Of a stretch of DNA of 64,000 nt, positions 18,303-27,542 are shown piece after piece (positions within the stretch are counted from its first letter, which is position 1; the number at the start of each line of letters is the position of its first letter). Both the position numbers and the translations under genes were made by a program. The stretch is from Edwardsiella piscicida (GTDB lineage: Bacteria; Pseudomonadota; Gammaproteobacteria; Enterobacterales; Enterobacteriaceae): positions 3,770,032-3,834,031 of the forward strand of contig NZ_MPNU01000001.1 of the NCBI RefSeq assembly GCF_001896205.1, written 5' to 3'. The notes under the pieces were generated by a model. It did no database searches. It worked only from the letters and a program-made list of their open reading frames with translations, and was not told the DNA's origin.

Positions 18303-19835
18303 CTAGTTTTCCGCCTCGCCGGATAAAACTGCGGGCAGGATCACAGCCAGTTGGGTCCCCTGATGGCTCTCCAGGCGCAGCTCCCCGCCCATGGCGCAGA
18401 TCCGCTCACGCAGGCCGCGCAGGCCATACCCCGGCGTCAGGCTGAGCGTATCCACCCCGCAGCCGTCATCGCAGATGTTCACGTGCAGCAGGCCACCGTC
18501 GTCCTGCCAGCCCTCTACCTCGATATGGCGGGCCCGCGCGTGGCGACAGGCGTTCGTCACCCCCTCCTGACACAGGCGGTACAGCGTAATTTTCAGGGTG
18601 TCGTCCAACGCGGCGTCGTCGATATGCCAGCGTAGCTGCGCCGTGGTGCCCTGCTCCGGCGGCGCCAGATCGCGCAGCAGCGCCGAAAGCGCCGCCGACA
18701 GCGGCAGATTGCTCAGCGATGCCGGCCACAGCTGCGCCAGCAGATCGTGTACGCCGTCATATACCCGCAGGGCGTGGTTTTCGATGGCCTCGGCGCTGGC
18801 CAGCAGACGCGGCTCATCGCTCAGCCGTCGAATGATGCCCGCCTGGGTGCGGATCACCGTAATCGTCTGTCCGACCTCATCGTGCAGCTCACGGGCGATC
18901 TCCCGCCGGGTCATCTCCTGCGCCATGACCAGCGAACGGGCCAATGAACGGTTCTCCGCCAGACGCTGCGTCAGCTGACGGTTCAGATCGCGCTGCCGCT
19001 CAATCCCGGCGCCCAGCAGCATCCCGGTCAGACTCTGCGCCAGCAGCGACAGCAGCAGATCGCGGTGCGGGGCATCGCCCTGCGGCTCCGTCGCGATCAG
19101 CACCACGCCGTTCAGCAGCGTGGCCAACAGCGCCCCCTGCCAGCCATAGCGATACGACATGAAGACGATGGGGATCGCCAGACAGAAAGGGACAAAGCGG
19201 CGCAGGTCGGCGTGCTGCGCCAGGTGCTGTAGCCAGAGGCTCAGCGCGAACAGCAGCAGATAGCCGCCGATATGGCGCAGGCGCAGGTTGACCGGGCGAT
19301 GCAGAATCCCCGGCGTCAGCGGCAGCCAAATCTGCTGCGCCAAATAGTGCCAAATCAGCAGGCAGGTCGGCGCCACCGTCAACCCGCCGCACAGCCCCAG
19401 CAGCAGCGCCGGCCCCGGCATGGCGCCGGTCGCCAGCGACCAGGACAGCGCCTGGATCAGCGCCGCCAGCGCCACCAGCGCCCCCTGCTGCAGCGGCCAG
19501 CGCCATTCAACCTCTTGCCGCTGCTGGCGCCGCAGCCAGTCTCCCGACGCCCAGGCGAGGGCCATGCACAGCAGCAGTCCCCCCAGGGTTCCCCACAGCC
19601 AGCTGCCGCCGCCCAGCTGATGGCTCAAAAACAGCTGCACGGCCACGTCGCCGGCCAGGATACCGGGCCAGTAGCGGCGCGGCGTCTGCAGCAGAATGCC
19701 CATCCGCAGACCGAAGGGAAACAGCAGCAGCGCGTCGACGGGCGCCGTCACCAGCGCCGCGCCGATAGCCCACAGGCAAAATCCGGCGATGGTATAGCAG
19801 AAGAAGATGGCGATGCTGGAGATCAGACGCTGCAT
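18303..19835 (-). CDS. uhpB: Sensor histidine kinase UhpB
   Basis: Inner-membrane histidine kinase of the sugar-phosphate system, controlled by UhpC and phosphorylating UhpA. About 510 residues (E. coli 500). The N-terminal half has about eight hydrophobic helices (MASE1-like). The HisKA_3 box REIARELHDEVGQ holds the phospho-acceptor His (about 319), followed by the N-box GVTNACRHARA and G-box GYGLRGLRERI of the ATPase domain. The ATG at 19835 overlaps the uhpA stop by one base; a GTG one codon upstream (19838) is also possible. Translation is coupled to uhpA. Confidence 0.94.
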   Translation of the reverse strand: MQRLISSIAIFFCYTIAGFCLWAIGAALVTAPVDALLLFPFGLRMGILLQTPRRYWPGILAGDVAVQLFLSHQLGGGSWLWGTLGGLLLCMALAWASGDWLRRQQRQEVEWRWPLQQGALVALAALIQALSWSLATGAMPGPALLLGLCGGLTVAPTCLLIWHYLAQQIWLPLTPGILHRPVNLRLRHIGGYLLLFALSLWLQHLAQHADLRRFVPFCLAIPIVFMSYRYGWQGALLATLLNGVVLIATEPQGDAPHRDLLLSLLAQSLTGMLLGAGIERQRDLNRQLTQRLAENRSLARSLVMAQEMTRREIARELHDEVGQTITVIRTQAGIIRRLSDEPRLLASAEAIENHALRVYDGVHDLLAQLWPASLSNLPLSAALSALLRDLAPPEQGTTAQLRWHIDDAALDDTLKITLYRLCQEGVTNACRHARARHIEVEGWQDDGGLLHVNICDDGCGVDTLSLTPGYGLRGLRERICAMGGELRLESHQGTQLAVILPAVLSGEAEN

Positions 19836-20425
19836 CACTGCCCCAACAGGCGGTGCGCCAGCTCAACGTTGTTGTTTACCCCTAGCTTAACAAATAGGTT
19901 GGCGCGGTGGACGTGTACGGTTTTCGGCGACAGGCCGAGGCGTTCGGCCACCTCTCGCACCTCTAGCCCCTGGGCCAGCATCATCGCCACCTCACGCTCG
20001 CGGCGAGTCAGGGGATCGATGCGGGTACGCGCCAGCTGCTGGGCAATCTCCGGCATCAGATAGACGCCGCCCTGCGCGACGGTGCGTACCGCGCTGACCA
20101 GATCCTCGGGACGGCAGCGTTTAGACAGAAAGCCGCGCGCGCCGCGATCCAGCGCCAGCTCAACCAGCGCCGCGCTGTCGTGCATCGACAGCATGATCAC
20201 CGCCAGCCCGGAGGGCAGATCGGCCAGCAGATCCAGCCCACTTTCATCAGGCATCGAGATATCACAGATACAGACCTGCACATCCAGCCCCGGCAGGCCG
20301 GCCCGCGCCTCTGCCGCCGAGCTGAACTCGCCGACGACCGCCATATCCTCCTCCAGCGCCAGCAGCTGCACGAAGCCGGACCGCACGATATAGTGGTCAT
20401 CGATAAAGGCAATGCGGTAGGTCAT
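19835..20425 (-). CDS. uhpA: Response regulator UhpA
   Basis: NarL/FixJ-type response regulator that activates uhpT when phosphorylated. 196 residues, exactly the E. coli length. The receiver domain carries the acidic pair DD near residue 9, the phospho-acceptor Asp at about 55 ([10 protein letters not shown]) and Lys about 102 (FLSKRC). The LuxR-type HTH is at about 135-190 ([15 protein letters not shown]... [13 protein letters not shown]). First gene of uhpABC. Its only well-known target, uhpT, is not in the window. Confidence 0.95.
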   Translation of the reverse strand: MTYRIAFIDDHYIVRSGFVQLLALEEDMAVVGEFSSAAEARAGLPGLDVQVCICDISMPDESGLDLLADLPSGLAVIMLSMHDSAALVELALDRGARGFLSKRCRPEDLVSAVRTVAQGGVYLMPEIAQQLARTRIDPLTRREREVAMMLAQGLEVREVAERLGLSPKTVHVHRANLFVKLGVNNNVELAHRLLGQ

Positions 20426-20635
20426 GGCGGGCTCCGGCGGATAACGATAGCGCTCGGATTATACACATACTCGGAGGGGTCCCGTAACGGCGTAGCGCCA
20501 GAAACCCATCATCAAGGCGGGAAATGCGGGCCGCTGCGGGCCAGAGGTCAGACACCGTCCGGGTAACGCCAGCGCACGCCCCACAGGGCTGGCAACCAAC
20601 CCTGCGGCGCGTACCGCGCTAAGGCGGCGATCGTA

Positions 20636-20657
20636 GGCGGTGAGGCACCTCACCGCC
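20636..20657. terminator. Inverted repeat downstream of the chemoreceptor gene
   Basis: GGCGGTGAGG and CCTCACCGCC form a near-perfect hairpin 8 bp past the stop of the chemoreceptor gene. There is no T-run, so termination would not be classic; it may instead protect the 3' end. Confidence 0.45.
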
Positions 20658-20664
20658 CTGCAGA

Positions 20665-22221
20665 TCAGGCGAGCTTAAAGCTCTCCATGCTCTGCATCAG
20701 CTGCTCGCTTTGAGCCTCCAGCGACGCCGTGGCCGCGGTGGACTCCTCTACCAGCGCCGCGTTTTGCTGCGCCACCTGATCCATCTGGGCGATGGCCTGG
20801 TTTACCTGCTCGATACCGCGGGTCTGCTCCTGAGAGGCTCCGGAGATCTCCGACATCAGCGCCGTCACGCGTACCACCTCGGCGGAGATCTTCGCCATGG
20901 TTTCCGCCGCCGCGCTGACGCGTCGCTCGCCGTCGCTCACCTGCCGCACCGAATCTTCGATCAGCAGCTTAATCTCTTTCGCCGACTGGGCGCTACGCTG
21001 TGCCAGGTTGCGCACTTCGCCGGCCACCACGGCAAAGCCGCGCCCCTGCTCACCGGCGCGCGCCGCCTCTACCGCCGCATTGAGCGCCAGGATATTGGTT
21101 TGGAAGGCAATACCATCGATTACGCTGATAATATCGGCGATCTTCTGTGAACTATGGGAGATGCTGCGCATGCCGACGATCGCCTCATTGACGATGCCCG
21201 CGCCCTGATTCGCGCTGTCGGAGACGCCGCTCGCCAGCAGATTGGCCTGCTCCGCATTGGCCGCGTTCTGACGCACCGTCGCCGTCAGCTGCTCCATGCT
21301 GGCCGCCGTCTCCTCCAGCGATGCCGCCAGCTCTTCGGTACGCTGCGACAGATCGCGGTTACCGGCGCGCAGCTCACGGGCGCCGACGTCAACCTGCTCG
21401 CTGGCATCGCGTACCCGGCGTACCGTTCCAGCCAGCGCCTGCTGCATCTGTGTCAGCTGTCGACCCAGCTGGGCTATCTCCGAGCGACCGCTCAGCGCCA
21501 GCTGGCGGGCCAAATCCCCGGCGGCGATATGCTCCACCTGCTCATCCAGCTGCGCCAACGGCCGCAGAATGATGCCGCGCAGGGCATACCAGCAGAAGCC
21601 ACCAACCGCCAACAGCAGTACGCAGGCGGAGATGATCAGGGTCATGGCACGCTGATAATCCCGCTGTGCCTTTTCCAGCGCCTGGCGTCCCAGCGTATCG
21701 GCAAACTGCCGAAACTCGCGCAGATCGCGGTCGTACTCCGTGGAATGGCTGCTGACCTGATTCTCCAGCAGGGCGTAGTAAGTATCCAGATTACGCGCCG
21801 CCAGGGCCTGAACCATCGGCTGCAGGCCATCCTGGATATAGGCGTTATAGCTCTGCTCAAGGCGAGCGCTCAGACGCTGCCCCTCTACGGTGACTTTTTT
21901 CAACGCGGAAAACTGCGCCATGATGTCGTTAGACTCAGTCAGCAGGGCCTCTACCGTCCGGCGGCTGCTGTCGGCGTCCGCAATATGCTCCAGCGTCAGC
22001 TGACGCGCCGCCACGGCGGCGGCGGAGCGGGCGCGCAGGGTGGCGCTAAAGCCGGTCGACAACGGACCCAGCTCATCGGCCTGCAGCTGATTGACCACCG
22101 CCAGAGAGTGATTGCTCTGGCGTAAGAAATAAATTCCCATGCTACTGATAAAGAAAAGCAATAAGGTATAGGTAACGATGATGACAAGCAGTCCGCCACG
22201 AACTGTAATTCGTTGATTCAT
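20665..22221 (-). CDS. Methyl-accepting chemotaxis protein (TarH sensor, no CheR tether)
   Basis: Transmembrane chemoreceptor of the Tsr/Tar type, 518 residues. TM1 at about 10-33, a periplasmic four-helix TarH-like sensor at about 34-190, TM2 at about 193-214, HAMP at about 215-268, then the long coiled-coil signalling domain with the conserved hairpin tip [18 protein letters not shown] and [19 protein letters not shown]. The protein ends SMESFKLA and lacks the C-terminal NWETF-type pentapeptide that binds CheR/CheB, so it probably needs other receptors for adaptation. The ligand cannot be predicted. A sigma-28 type promoter lies upstream, so it belongs to the flagellar regulon. Confidence 0.93.
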   Translation of the reverse strand: MNQRITVRGGLLVIIVTYTLLLFFISSMGIYFLRQSNHSLAVVNQLQADELGPLSTGFSATLRARSAAAVAARQLTLEHIADADSSRRTVEALLTESNDIMAQFSALKKVTVEGQRLSARLEQSYNAYIQDGLQPMVQALAARNLDTYYALLENQVSSHSTEYDRDLREFRQFADTLGRQALEKAQRDYQRAMTLIISACVLLLAVGGFCWYALRGIILRPLAQLDEQVEHIAAGDLARQLALSGRSEIAQLGRQLTQMQQALAGTVRRVRDASEQVDVGARELRAGNRDLSQRTEELAASLEETAASMEQLTATVRQNAANAEQANLLASGVSDSANQGAGIVNEAIVGMRSISHSSQKIADIISVIDGIAFQTNILALNAAVEAARAGEQGRGFAVVAGEVRNLAQRSAQSAKEIKLLIEDSVRQVSDGERRVSAAAETMAKISAEVVRVTALMSEISGASQEQTRGIEQVNQAIAQMDQVAQQNAALVEESTAATASLEAQSEQLMQSMESFKLA

Positions 22222-22299
22222 TAATTATTCCCTGTAAATAATACTGCGCCATGATGGGATCATCCCTTGGCCAGGTTTACTGTTAAGTCAGCGTTCGAT

Positions 22300-22326
22300 T
22301 TATCGGCCACAGGGACAAAAACTTGA
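22300..22326 (-). promoter_or_regulatory. Sigma-28 (FliA) promoter of the chemoreceptor gene
   Basis: On the minus strand TCAAGTTT (22319-22326), an 11-bp spacer, then GCCGATAA (22300-22307). This matches the FliA consensus TAAAGTTT-N11-GCCGATAA at 15 of 16 positions, and it lies about 80 bp upstream of the start codon. Confidence 0.85.
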
Positions 22327-22424
22327 GCCAGATCACACAATAAAACAAATCAGCGGCGTATAGGCAGGGGAAAGGGGATATGCGGCGCTGCCGCAGCGGG
22401 GCAGCGCCAGAGAAGTCACGCCGC

Positions 22425-23234
22425 TCAGCGGCGACTCATCGCCTCCGACTTCGCGATACAGCGGGAGATGGCCTCGATCACCGACGCACGCATGCCGTTC
22501 TCCTCCAGCGCGGCCACCGCCTCAATGGTCGTGCCGCCCGGCGAACACACCATATCCTTCAGCTCCGCCGGATGCGTACCGGTTTCCAACACCATTTTTG
22601 CCGCGCCCATCACCGCCTGGGCCGCAAACTGATAGGCCTGTGCCCGCGGCATCCCGGCACGAACCGCCGCATCGGCCATCGCCTCAATAAACATGAACAC
22701 ATAGGCCGGTGACGATCCGCTCACCCCGACCACGGCGTGGATCAGCGACTCCGGCACGACCTCCGCCCGCCCAAAGCTGCGGAACAGGGCGACGATCCGA
22801 GCGCACTCTTCGGCGCTGACTCGCCCGTTCGGGGTGATGGATGACATGCCGGCATTGACCAGCGAGGGCGTGTTGGGCATGACCCGAATCACCTTCTGCT
22901 GCGCCGGTAGACCTTCCTGGAGCGTCTCGAGCGTCACGCCGGCCGCAATAGAGACGACGATAGTCTCGGCCCGCAGACGCCCTTTAATCTCCTCCAGCAG
23001 CGCCCGCATCCCATTGGGCTTGACGCCCAGCACCACAATATCCACCGCGGCGGCCAACGCCGCTGCGCCGTCGGCCGCGCCGACGCCATATTCATCGACA
23101 ATCGCCCTGACGCTGTCAGCGGTTCGGTTATACACCAGAATATCCTGCGGCCGCGCAAACTGACTGGCCAACAGCCCCCCCAGAATGGCCCGGCCCATGT
23201 TGCCGCAGCCAATAAATCCGATTTTCTGCTCCAC
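22425..23234 (-). CDS. proC: Pyrroline-5-carboxylate reductase ProC
   Basis: Last enzyme of proline synthesis: reduces pyrroline-5-carboxylate with NAD(P)H. 269 residues, same as E. coli. N-terminal Rossmann motif IGFIGCGNMGRAILGG, then VLGVKPNGM, and the C-terminal substrate segment VVGVSGSSPAYVFMFIEA and VCSPGGTTIEAV. Starts MEQKIGFIGCG at 23234 after a CAGCCCAG..GGAGG-like leader (GGCTGGAGGTTATGTGG). Stands alone. Confidence 0.96.
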   Translation of the reverse strand: MEQKIGFIGCGNMGRAILGGLLASQFARPQDILVYNRTADSVRAIVDEYGVGAADGAAALAAAVDIVVLGVKPNGMRALLEEIKGRLRAETIVVSIAAGVTLETLQEGLPAQQKVIRVMPNTPSLVNAGMSSITPNGRVSAEECARIVALFRSFGRAEVVPESLIHAVVGVSGSSPAYVFMFIEAMADAAVRAGMPRAQAYQFAAQAVMGAAKMVLETGTHPAELKDMVCSPGGTTIEAVAALEENGMRASVIEAISRCIAKSEAMSRR

Positions 23235-23875
23235 ATAACCTCCAGCCCAGTATGCATCATTAAGATGGGAGCGCCTGATACAGCAGGCACCCGGGTTTCA
23301 GCCTACCACCAAGCGCCGTGGAAAAATATGCCAGCCGATCTCCCTCGCACGCATATCGCGCGCGCATAAATACTGGAAAATACGCCGCCTAGCGTAGGCT
23401 AAAAATAATATTGTCAAATAATACGGCGATACATATCTTCATCCCAGGCTATGCAAATATAGCGCTGCTCATTTTTTAACGGGCTAAGGCTGTATTGGGA
23501 ATAATAGGATGCGCGCGGGTACGCTTATAGCAGCGTGGAATACCCATCGGGACGAGAAGAGAAACTATCCCCCATTGAATCTCTGTGTCACCATCCAGGG
23601 TGCAGCATAGCAAGCGCAGAATGCAGAATAATGAAGGGGACGCCCCCGAGGGGACGATATGGTATGAATAGCTTTATCGTCCTGCCGGAGGAGAACCGGC
23701 GCTACGGCGGATCCGCGCGTCGTGGTCAGTGCGCCAGCCGGTGGCTCCGTACCTCGGCCTTGCCTCGGCATTAGCGGTACTGTCAGGATAATTCGTAACC
23801 TGACGCCCTCTTTCTGCCAAAGGCCGAGCGATCCAATAAGGGCAGCGGTATTGCTCCCCCGCCCACCGCGAAGGC
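23235..23875. other. 640 bp gap between proC and idi
   Basis: No supported gene. The part next to proC (to about 23480) is AT-rich and should contain the proC promoter. The rest has short open frames on both strands (for example 23565-23933 minus and 23535-23774 plus) with no recognisable motif and no convincing ribosome-binding site. I see no RNA gene or terminator that I can name. Confidence 0.5.
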
Positions 23876-24397
23876 TCAGCGCGGATGCGCCGCAACATGC
23901 TGTAAAACCGGCGTCAGGCATGCCCGGAACCACGGCGTATAGTAGTCTGGCTGCTGCGCCATATGCCGTAGGATTGCCGTCGGCTCACGAAACGCAAAGG
24001 CGTCCGCCTCAGCCAAATTCAGCTGGGGCATCCCATCACTCTGACCGATAAACACGTGGGTTAGCTCATGCTCCGTCAATCCCTGCCCGACATCAACTCG
24101 GTAGCGCAGCGTCAATCCTGCGGTCAGATCGCACTGCATCCCCATCTCCTCCTGCAGTCGGCGCCCCGCCGCGCGCTCGACCGATTCACCCGGCAGCGGA
24201 TGGCTGCAGCAGGTATTGCTCCACTGTCCACCGGCATGGTACTTATCGGCGGCGCGACGCTGCAGCAGCAGCTCGCCGCGCGCATTGAAGATATAGACAG
24301 ACAGCGCGCGGTGCAGACACCCCTGACGGTGCGCCGCCAGCTTTTCCATATGCCCTTGCACGACGTCATGCTCATCGACCAGAACAACCTCAATCAC
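23876..24397 (-). CDS. idi: Isopentenyl-diphosphate delta-isomerase, type 1
   Basis: Nudix-fold enzyme that interconverts isopentenyl and dimethylallyl diphosphate, balancing the precursors from the MEP pathway. The GTG at 24397 is preceded by GGAG at eight bases and gives 173 residues (E. coli Idi 182). The catalytic Cys region reads WSNTCCSHPLPGE, the Nudix-like helix RRLQEEMGM follows, and the second catalytic Glu is in TEHELTHVF. A longer frame to 24442 lacks a better start. Stands alone; non-essential in E. coli. Confidence 0.93.
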   Translation of the reverse strand: MIEVVLVDEHDVVQGHMEKLAAHRQGCLHRALSVYIFNARGELLLQRRAADKYHAGGQWSNTCCSHPLPGESVERAAGRRLQEEMGMQCDLTAGLTLRYRVDVGQGLTEHELTHVFIGQSDGMPQLNLAEADAFAFREPTAILRHMAQQPDYYTPWFRACLTPVLQHVAAHPR

Positions 24398-24678
24398 CCC
24401 ATTCTCTCCCAAACACACCCTAGAAACCGGACGACACGCCAAGCCCGCGTGAGCGCTCGCCGTCCGAGCATGGCTACCATACCCGATCGCGTCCAGGCTT
24501 TTTAGCCCCCGAAAACACTTTAGCCATAAAAATCTGATTTACAGCGGTCACTATGCGCGCTCGCATCGCCCCACGCAGGCTGAAGAGGATGAAAGCAAAG
24601 GAGACGGCGGATAAGCGGGAGAAAGGGACGACATCCTTGTCGGCAGCGTCGTGCTAAAGGGATAGCGCGACAGGACAG
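24398..24678. other. Gap between idi and the AraC-type gene
   Basis: 280 bp with no supported gene. It holds the idi promoter region and the 3' end of the AraC-type gene; no clear terminator is visible. Confidence 0.4.
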
Positions 24679-25443
24679 CTATGACAGCATGGTGCCATCC
24701 CGGTAACGGTGTACATAGTTCAGCGGGGTCACGCCATAATACTCTTTGAATACGGAAATAAAGTAAGAGGTACTGCTATAGCCGCACAGCGTCGAGACCT
24801 GAGAAATATTCTTATTAAAAACCAACAGCTGCTCCACTGCATAGCGCATACGGCAATCGGTCACGATTTTACTGTAGCTGGTCTGCTCATTTTTTAATTT
24901 TTTCTTCAAAGAGCTTGGACTCAGACACAGGCAGCTGGCGACCGTCGTCAAGCTCCATGTCTTATGAATATCACTCTGAATGATATTGTATACATTCGCG
25001 CTAATGTTATTGCGAACCATCCGCATTAAAAATGGAATGAAGCTTCTATTATTAAGAAAAATGGATAGAGCGGCAAACGTCAGCGAACGCTTACGCTCAA
25101 ACTCGATTTCATCCGCCTCCCGCATTACCGAGTGGCAGGCAGCCTCACGAAATACATAGGGCGTACGGCAAGGCTCTATCATATAAGGCGGAAACCCACG
25201 CGACACCGGCGTATAGTGGGTAAGGTCTTTCTTTAAAAAATGCAGATAGTCTTTTATTAGATCGCGGGAAATATAGAGAATAAGGGAGGAGTCAAGCGTA
25301 GAAAAATCAATTGAGTCATTTTCAATGGAGACTAGCATCAGATTATTTGCAGTAAACTTGACGATATCTCCTTCGCAAAATCTAACGTCTGTATCTTTCT
25401 CTGTTAAAACTATCGCACAACACTCATCACAGCAAAGTTTCAT
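24679..25443 (-). CDS. AraC-family transcriptional regulator, AT-rich
   Basis: Probable DNA-binding regulator. From the ATG at 25443 (AGGA nine bases upstream) it has 254 residues. The C-terminal 100 residues form a double helix-turn-helix of the AraC/XylS family: WSLTTVASCLCLSPSSLKKK as the first HTH and ISQVSTLCGYSSTSYFISVF followed by YGVTPLNYV as the second. The N-terminal 150 residues match nothing I know, but begin with a Cys cluster (KLCCDECC). The layout resembles GadX/AdiY-type and virulence-linked AraC proteins; the target is unknown. The gene is visibly richer in A+T and in rare codons (ATA, TTA) than its neighbours, which suggests horizontal acquisition. Confidence 0.85.
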   Translation of the reverse strand: MKLCCDECCAIVLTEKDTDVRFCEGDIVKFTANNLMLVSIENDSIDFSTLDSSLILYISRDLIKDYLHFLKKDLTHYTPVSRGFPPYMIEPCRTPYVFREAACHSVMREADEIEFERKRSLTFAALSIFLNNRSFIPFLMRMVRNNISANVYNIIQSDIHKTWSLTTVASCLCLSPSSLKKKLKNEQTSYSKIVTDCRMRYAVEQLLVFNKNISQVSTLCGYSSTSYFISVFKEYYGVTPLNYVHRYRDGTMLS

Positions 25444-25488
25444 AGCAGAACATCCTACATAAATGTAAAAATGCCTTATCAAAGCCAA

Positions 25489-26187
25489 ATTCTAACGATT
25501 GAATAAGGCATAAACAGAGGTCTAAATCTGACATCCAATGTCGAAACAAAATACCGAATCATGCCGCGATTTCAATACGGCGCGCACAATATCAATGTAT
25601 CATTATCTTTACGCTATTATATAAATAGAGACATTTCTATCGAAAAATGAACTTTTTTCGCTAAAAAGCCTATTTTTTAAGAACGATTATTTATATAGAA
25701 ATGAAAAAAGCGCGGAGATAACCCCGCGCAATCATTACTTTGCTATTATAGTGCTACGATGTCTTTGCTACATTATCGTCAGCGAAATACCGACAATAAT
25801 CCTTTATTACGCAGGAACAACGGTAAACGTCCGTCATCTGCCGATGATCATCGCGATGCCGCACGTCGGACGATGATCATGGCTCCCGCGCGAAAATGGC
25901 ATGGCATAATATTATTCATCGATAACTCATATCAGAAAAAAAAGTGACGTGACGAAACCATATTATGCGTTACTTCTTTTATTATCATTCAGGCACAGCG
26001 CTAATGCAATGCCATGCCTCAGCGCATGCTCAGTAGAAGATGAGATATATCAATGCATTATGCGGAAAAGATGGCTAATTAACGATTAGATTTACTCTCA
26101 ATGGCTATTTTTTTAGCTGATCATGCTATTTTACCCGCACCATCAGCGCCCTCCGACGCATCGCGTTATCCCCGTCATCGCACCGGT
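25489..26187. other. AT-rich region between the AraC-type gene and uspF
   Basis: About 700 bp of AT-rich DNA with no gene I can support. It contains two hairpins with T-runs on the minus strand (25703-25729 and about 25936-25975), so one or more short transcripts may end here. The only open frame above 60 codons (25759-25947, plus) has no recognisable family. Confidence 0.5.
25703..25729 (-). terminator. Orphan intrinsic terminator
   Basis: Stem GCGCGG/CCGCGC (25710-25715 with 25724-25729), 8-nt loop, then T6 on the minus strand. No gene is recognised directly upstream of it (to the right), so it may end an unannotated small RNA or short mRNA. Confidence 0.65.
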
Positions 26188-26222
26188 AAGACACCGTATC
26201 ACCCACGGTGACACGGTGTCTT
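26188..26222 (-). terminator. Long hairpin downstream of uspF
   Basis: A 35-nt hairpin with two stem parts (AAGACACCGT/ACGGTGTCTT and TCACC/GGTGA) separated by one mismatch, starting 22 bp after the uspF stop. There is no long T-run, so it is a terminator or 3' stabiliser. Confidence 0.6.
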
Positions 26223-26244
26223 AAGCGCATACGTAACGCGCCGC

Positions 26245-26673
26245 TCAGCGGATCACGAGCACATTGGTCTTCGCGTGACGCACAATCGCCGCCGCATTAG
26301 AGCCCAGTAGATAGGTCTTTACGCTGGGACGATGCGAGCCAACCACGATCAGATCGGCCCCCATCTCTTCTGCCTGCTGCAGCGCCTCATCGCGCGGCGT
26401 ACCAAAGCGGATAGTATATGACAGGCGCTCACGCGGCAGATCGATACTATCGATCAGCGTCAGCAGCTTCTCCTCCGCATTCGCGACGGCCTTGTTCTCA
26501 AACTCTTTAATACCAAATGAGTAGGCGGTGACAAACGCTTGAGCATCCGGCAGCACATACAGGAAATGCACTTCGGCATCCGTCAGCTTTGCCATATAAA
26601 TCACATGCTCCAACGCGTTCTGCGTCAGTACATCCTCTTCAATATCGACAGGTACCAAAATATTCTTATACAT
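26245..26673 (-). CDS. uspF: Universal stress protein, UspF type
   Basis: Cytoplasmic ATP-binding universal stress protein; E. coli UspF affects adhesion and stress survival. The ATG at 26673 has a perfect AGGAGG eight bases upstream and gives 142 residues, close to E. coli UspF (144). Begins MYKNILVPVDIEED. The ATP-binding pattern G-x2-G-x9-G-(S/T)-N is present as GSHRPSVKTYLLGSNAAAIVRHA. Upstream codons to 26700 are leader. Monocistronic, followed by a long hairpin. Confidence 0.9.
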   Translation of the reverse strand: MYKNILVPVDIEEDVLTQNALEHVIYMAKLTDAEVHFLYVLPDAQAFVTAYSFGIKEFENKAVANAEEKLLTLIDSIDLPRERLSYTIRFGTPRDEALQQAEEMGADLIVVGSHRPSVKTYLLGSNAAAIVRHAKTNVLVIR

Positions 26674-26699
26674 CGTAACCCCCTCCTGGCTCACTCTCA

Positions 26700-27395
26700 A
26701 AGCGCGTCATGTCCCGCACCGATCCCCGGGTCACGCTCACCGACGCCTGCCGGTCACGCCCCCGGTGCTATGGCACCCCACTCCACGGTGAAGCATACTG
26801 CCAGATAAGAATAGACAGAATTGATTCACCGCGCTTTTGTGAGATACCACAGAGTCTGGCGAACGTTTTCATCTGGGCACCGTCGCACCGGGTGGTCCCC
26901 CGACGGTACGCCTATGCCAGCGGCAGAGGATATTGCCCACCCCACAGAGCGCGCAGCGGAATAACCGCCCCATGGTGTAATGATGAATCGCCTCTGCTCA
27001 GAGCATTCCCCAAACATCCCCCAAATAGGGTGAAACCCATTTACTTTCACTTTACGAATAATCCAGCGAGATGGTCTTCCAACGACAAATAATAAAAACA
27101 AAATGAAAGTAAAATCGTTTTACTCTTTCTCCTTTATTTCTCCATTTTTCATTATAAGAAGCGCCTTTATGAATAAATTATGGAGCACTAAAACACAGAA
27201 CGCCTTTTTATTTTTATTGCACCCTCTTTGCATATCGTCTTAACATTTCGTGCCGCACGTTACGTTAAAATAGAGGGAAGACAGCACAAAAAACACACGC
27301 TATAATCGACAGTAAATAATACAGGGAATTTAAATGCTCATGATGAGCAGGGCATTTTACGCTAGAAATACCTAATGGGTTAATAGGAGTCCACC
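26700..27395. other. Region between uspF and the small lipoprotein gene
   Basis: About 700 bp. The uspF-proximal half is GC-rich with overlapping short open frames but no recognisable protein. From about 27090 to 27380 it becomes strongly AT-rich, which is consistent with promoter and leader sequence of the lipoprotein gene or with foreign DNA. I see no named feature. Confidence 0.4.
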
Positions 27396-27542
27396 ATGAA
27401 ATATATCATCTTATTGCTTGCCACACTGATATTAAGCGGCTGCGCACATACCCCGGCGGTGCAGAATCATAACGTCGGCAACCTGGCCGACTGCGGCATG
27501 TGTACCTACAACGACACATTCTACACCGATTTTGATGAGTAA
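27396..27542 (+). CDS. Small 48-residue lipoprotein
   Basis: Too short for usual ORF cut-offs but well supported. The ATG at 27396 follows AGGAGTCCACC, and the product begins MKYIILLLATLILSGC, a textbook lipoprotein signal with lipobox LSGC and the lipidated Cys at residue 16. The mature part is about 33 residues, acidic at the end (FYTDFDE) and contains a CGMC pair. The residue after the lipidated Cys is Ala, not Asp, so outer-membrane sorting is expected. I recognise no family. It could be an entericidin-like or accessory lipoprotein. Confidence 0.75.
   Translation: MKYIILLLATLILSGCAHTPAVQNHNVGNLADCGMCTYNDTFYTDFDE

Noticed and set aside
23565-23933. 122-codon minus-strand frame overlapping the end of idi
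   Set aside because: Overlaps a confident gene and has no motif.
24679-25443. Naming the AraC-type gene esrC, gadX or adiY
   Set aside because: Only the C-terminal HTH is recognisable; no secretion-system or acid-resistance genes are nearby to support a name.
25759-25947. 62-codon plus-strand frame in the AT-rich gap
   Set aside because: No ribosome-binding site, no family, basic low-complexity product; stops just before a hairpin by chance.
26826-27101. 91-codon minus-strand frame upstream of uspF
   Set aside because: No ribosome-binding site and no recognisable domain.
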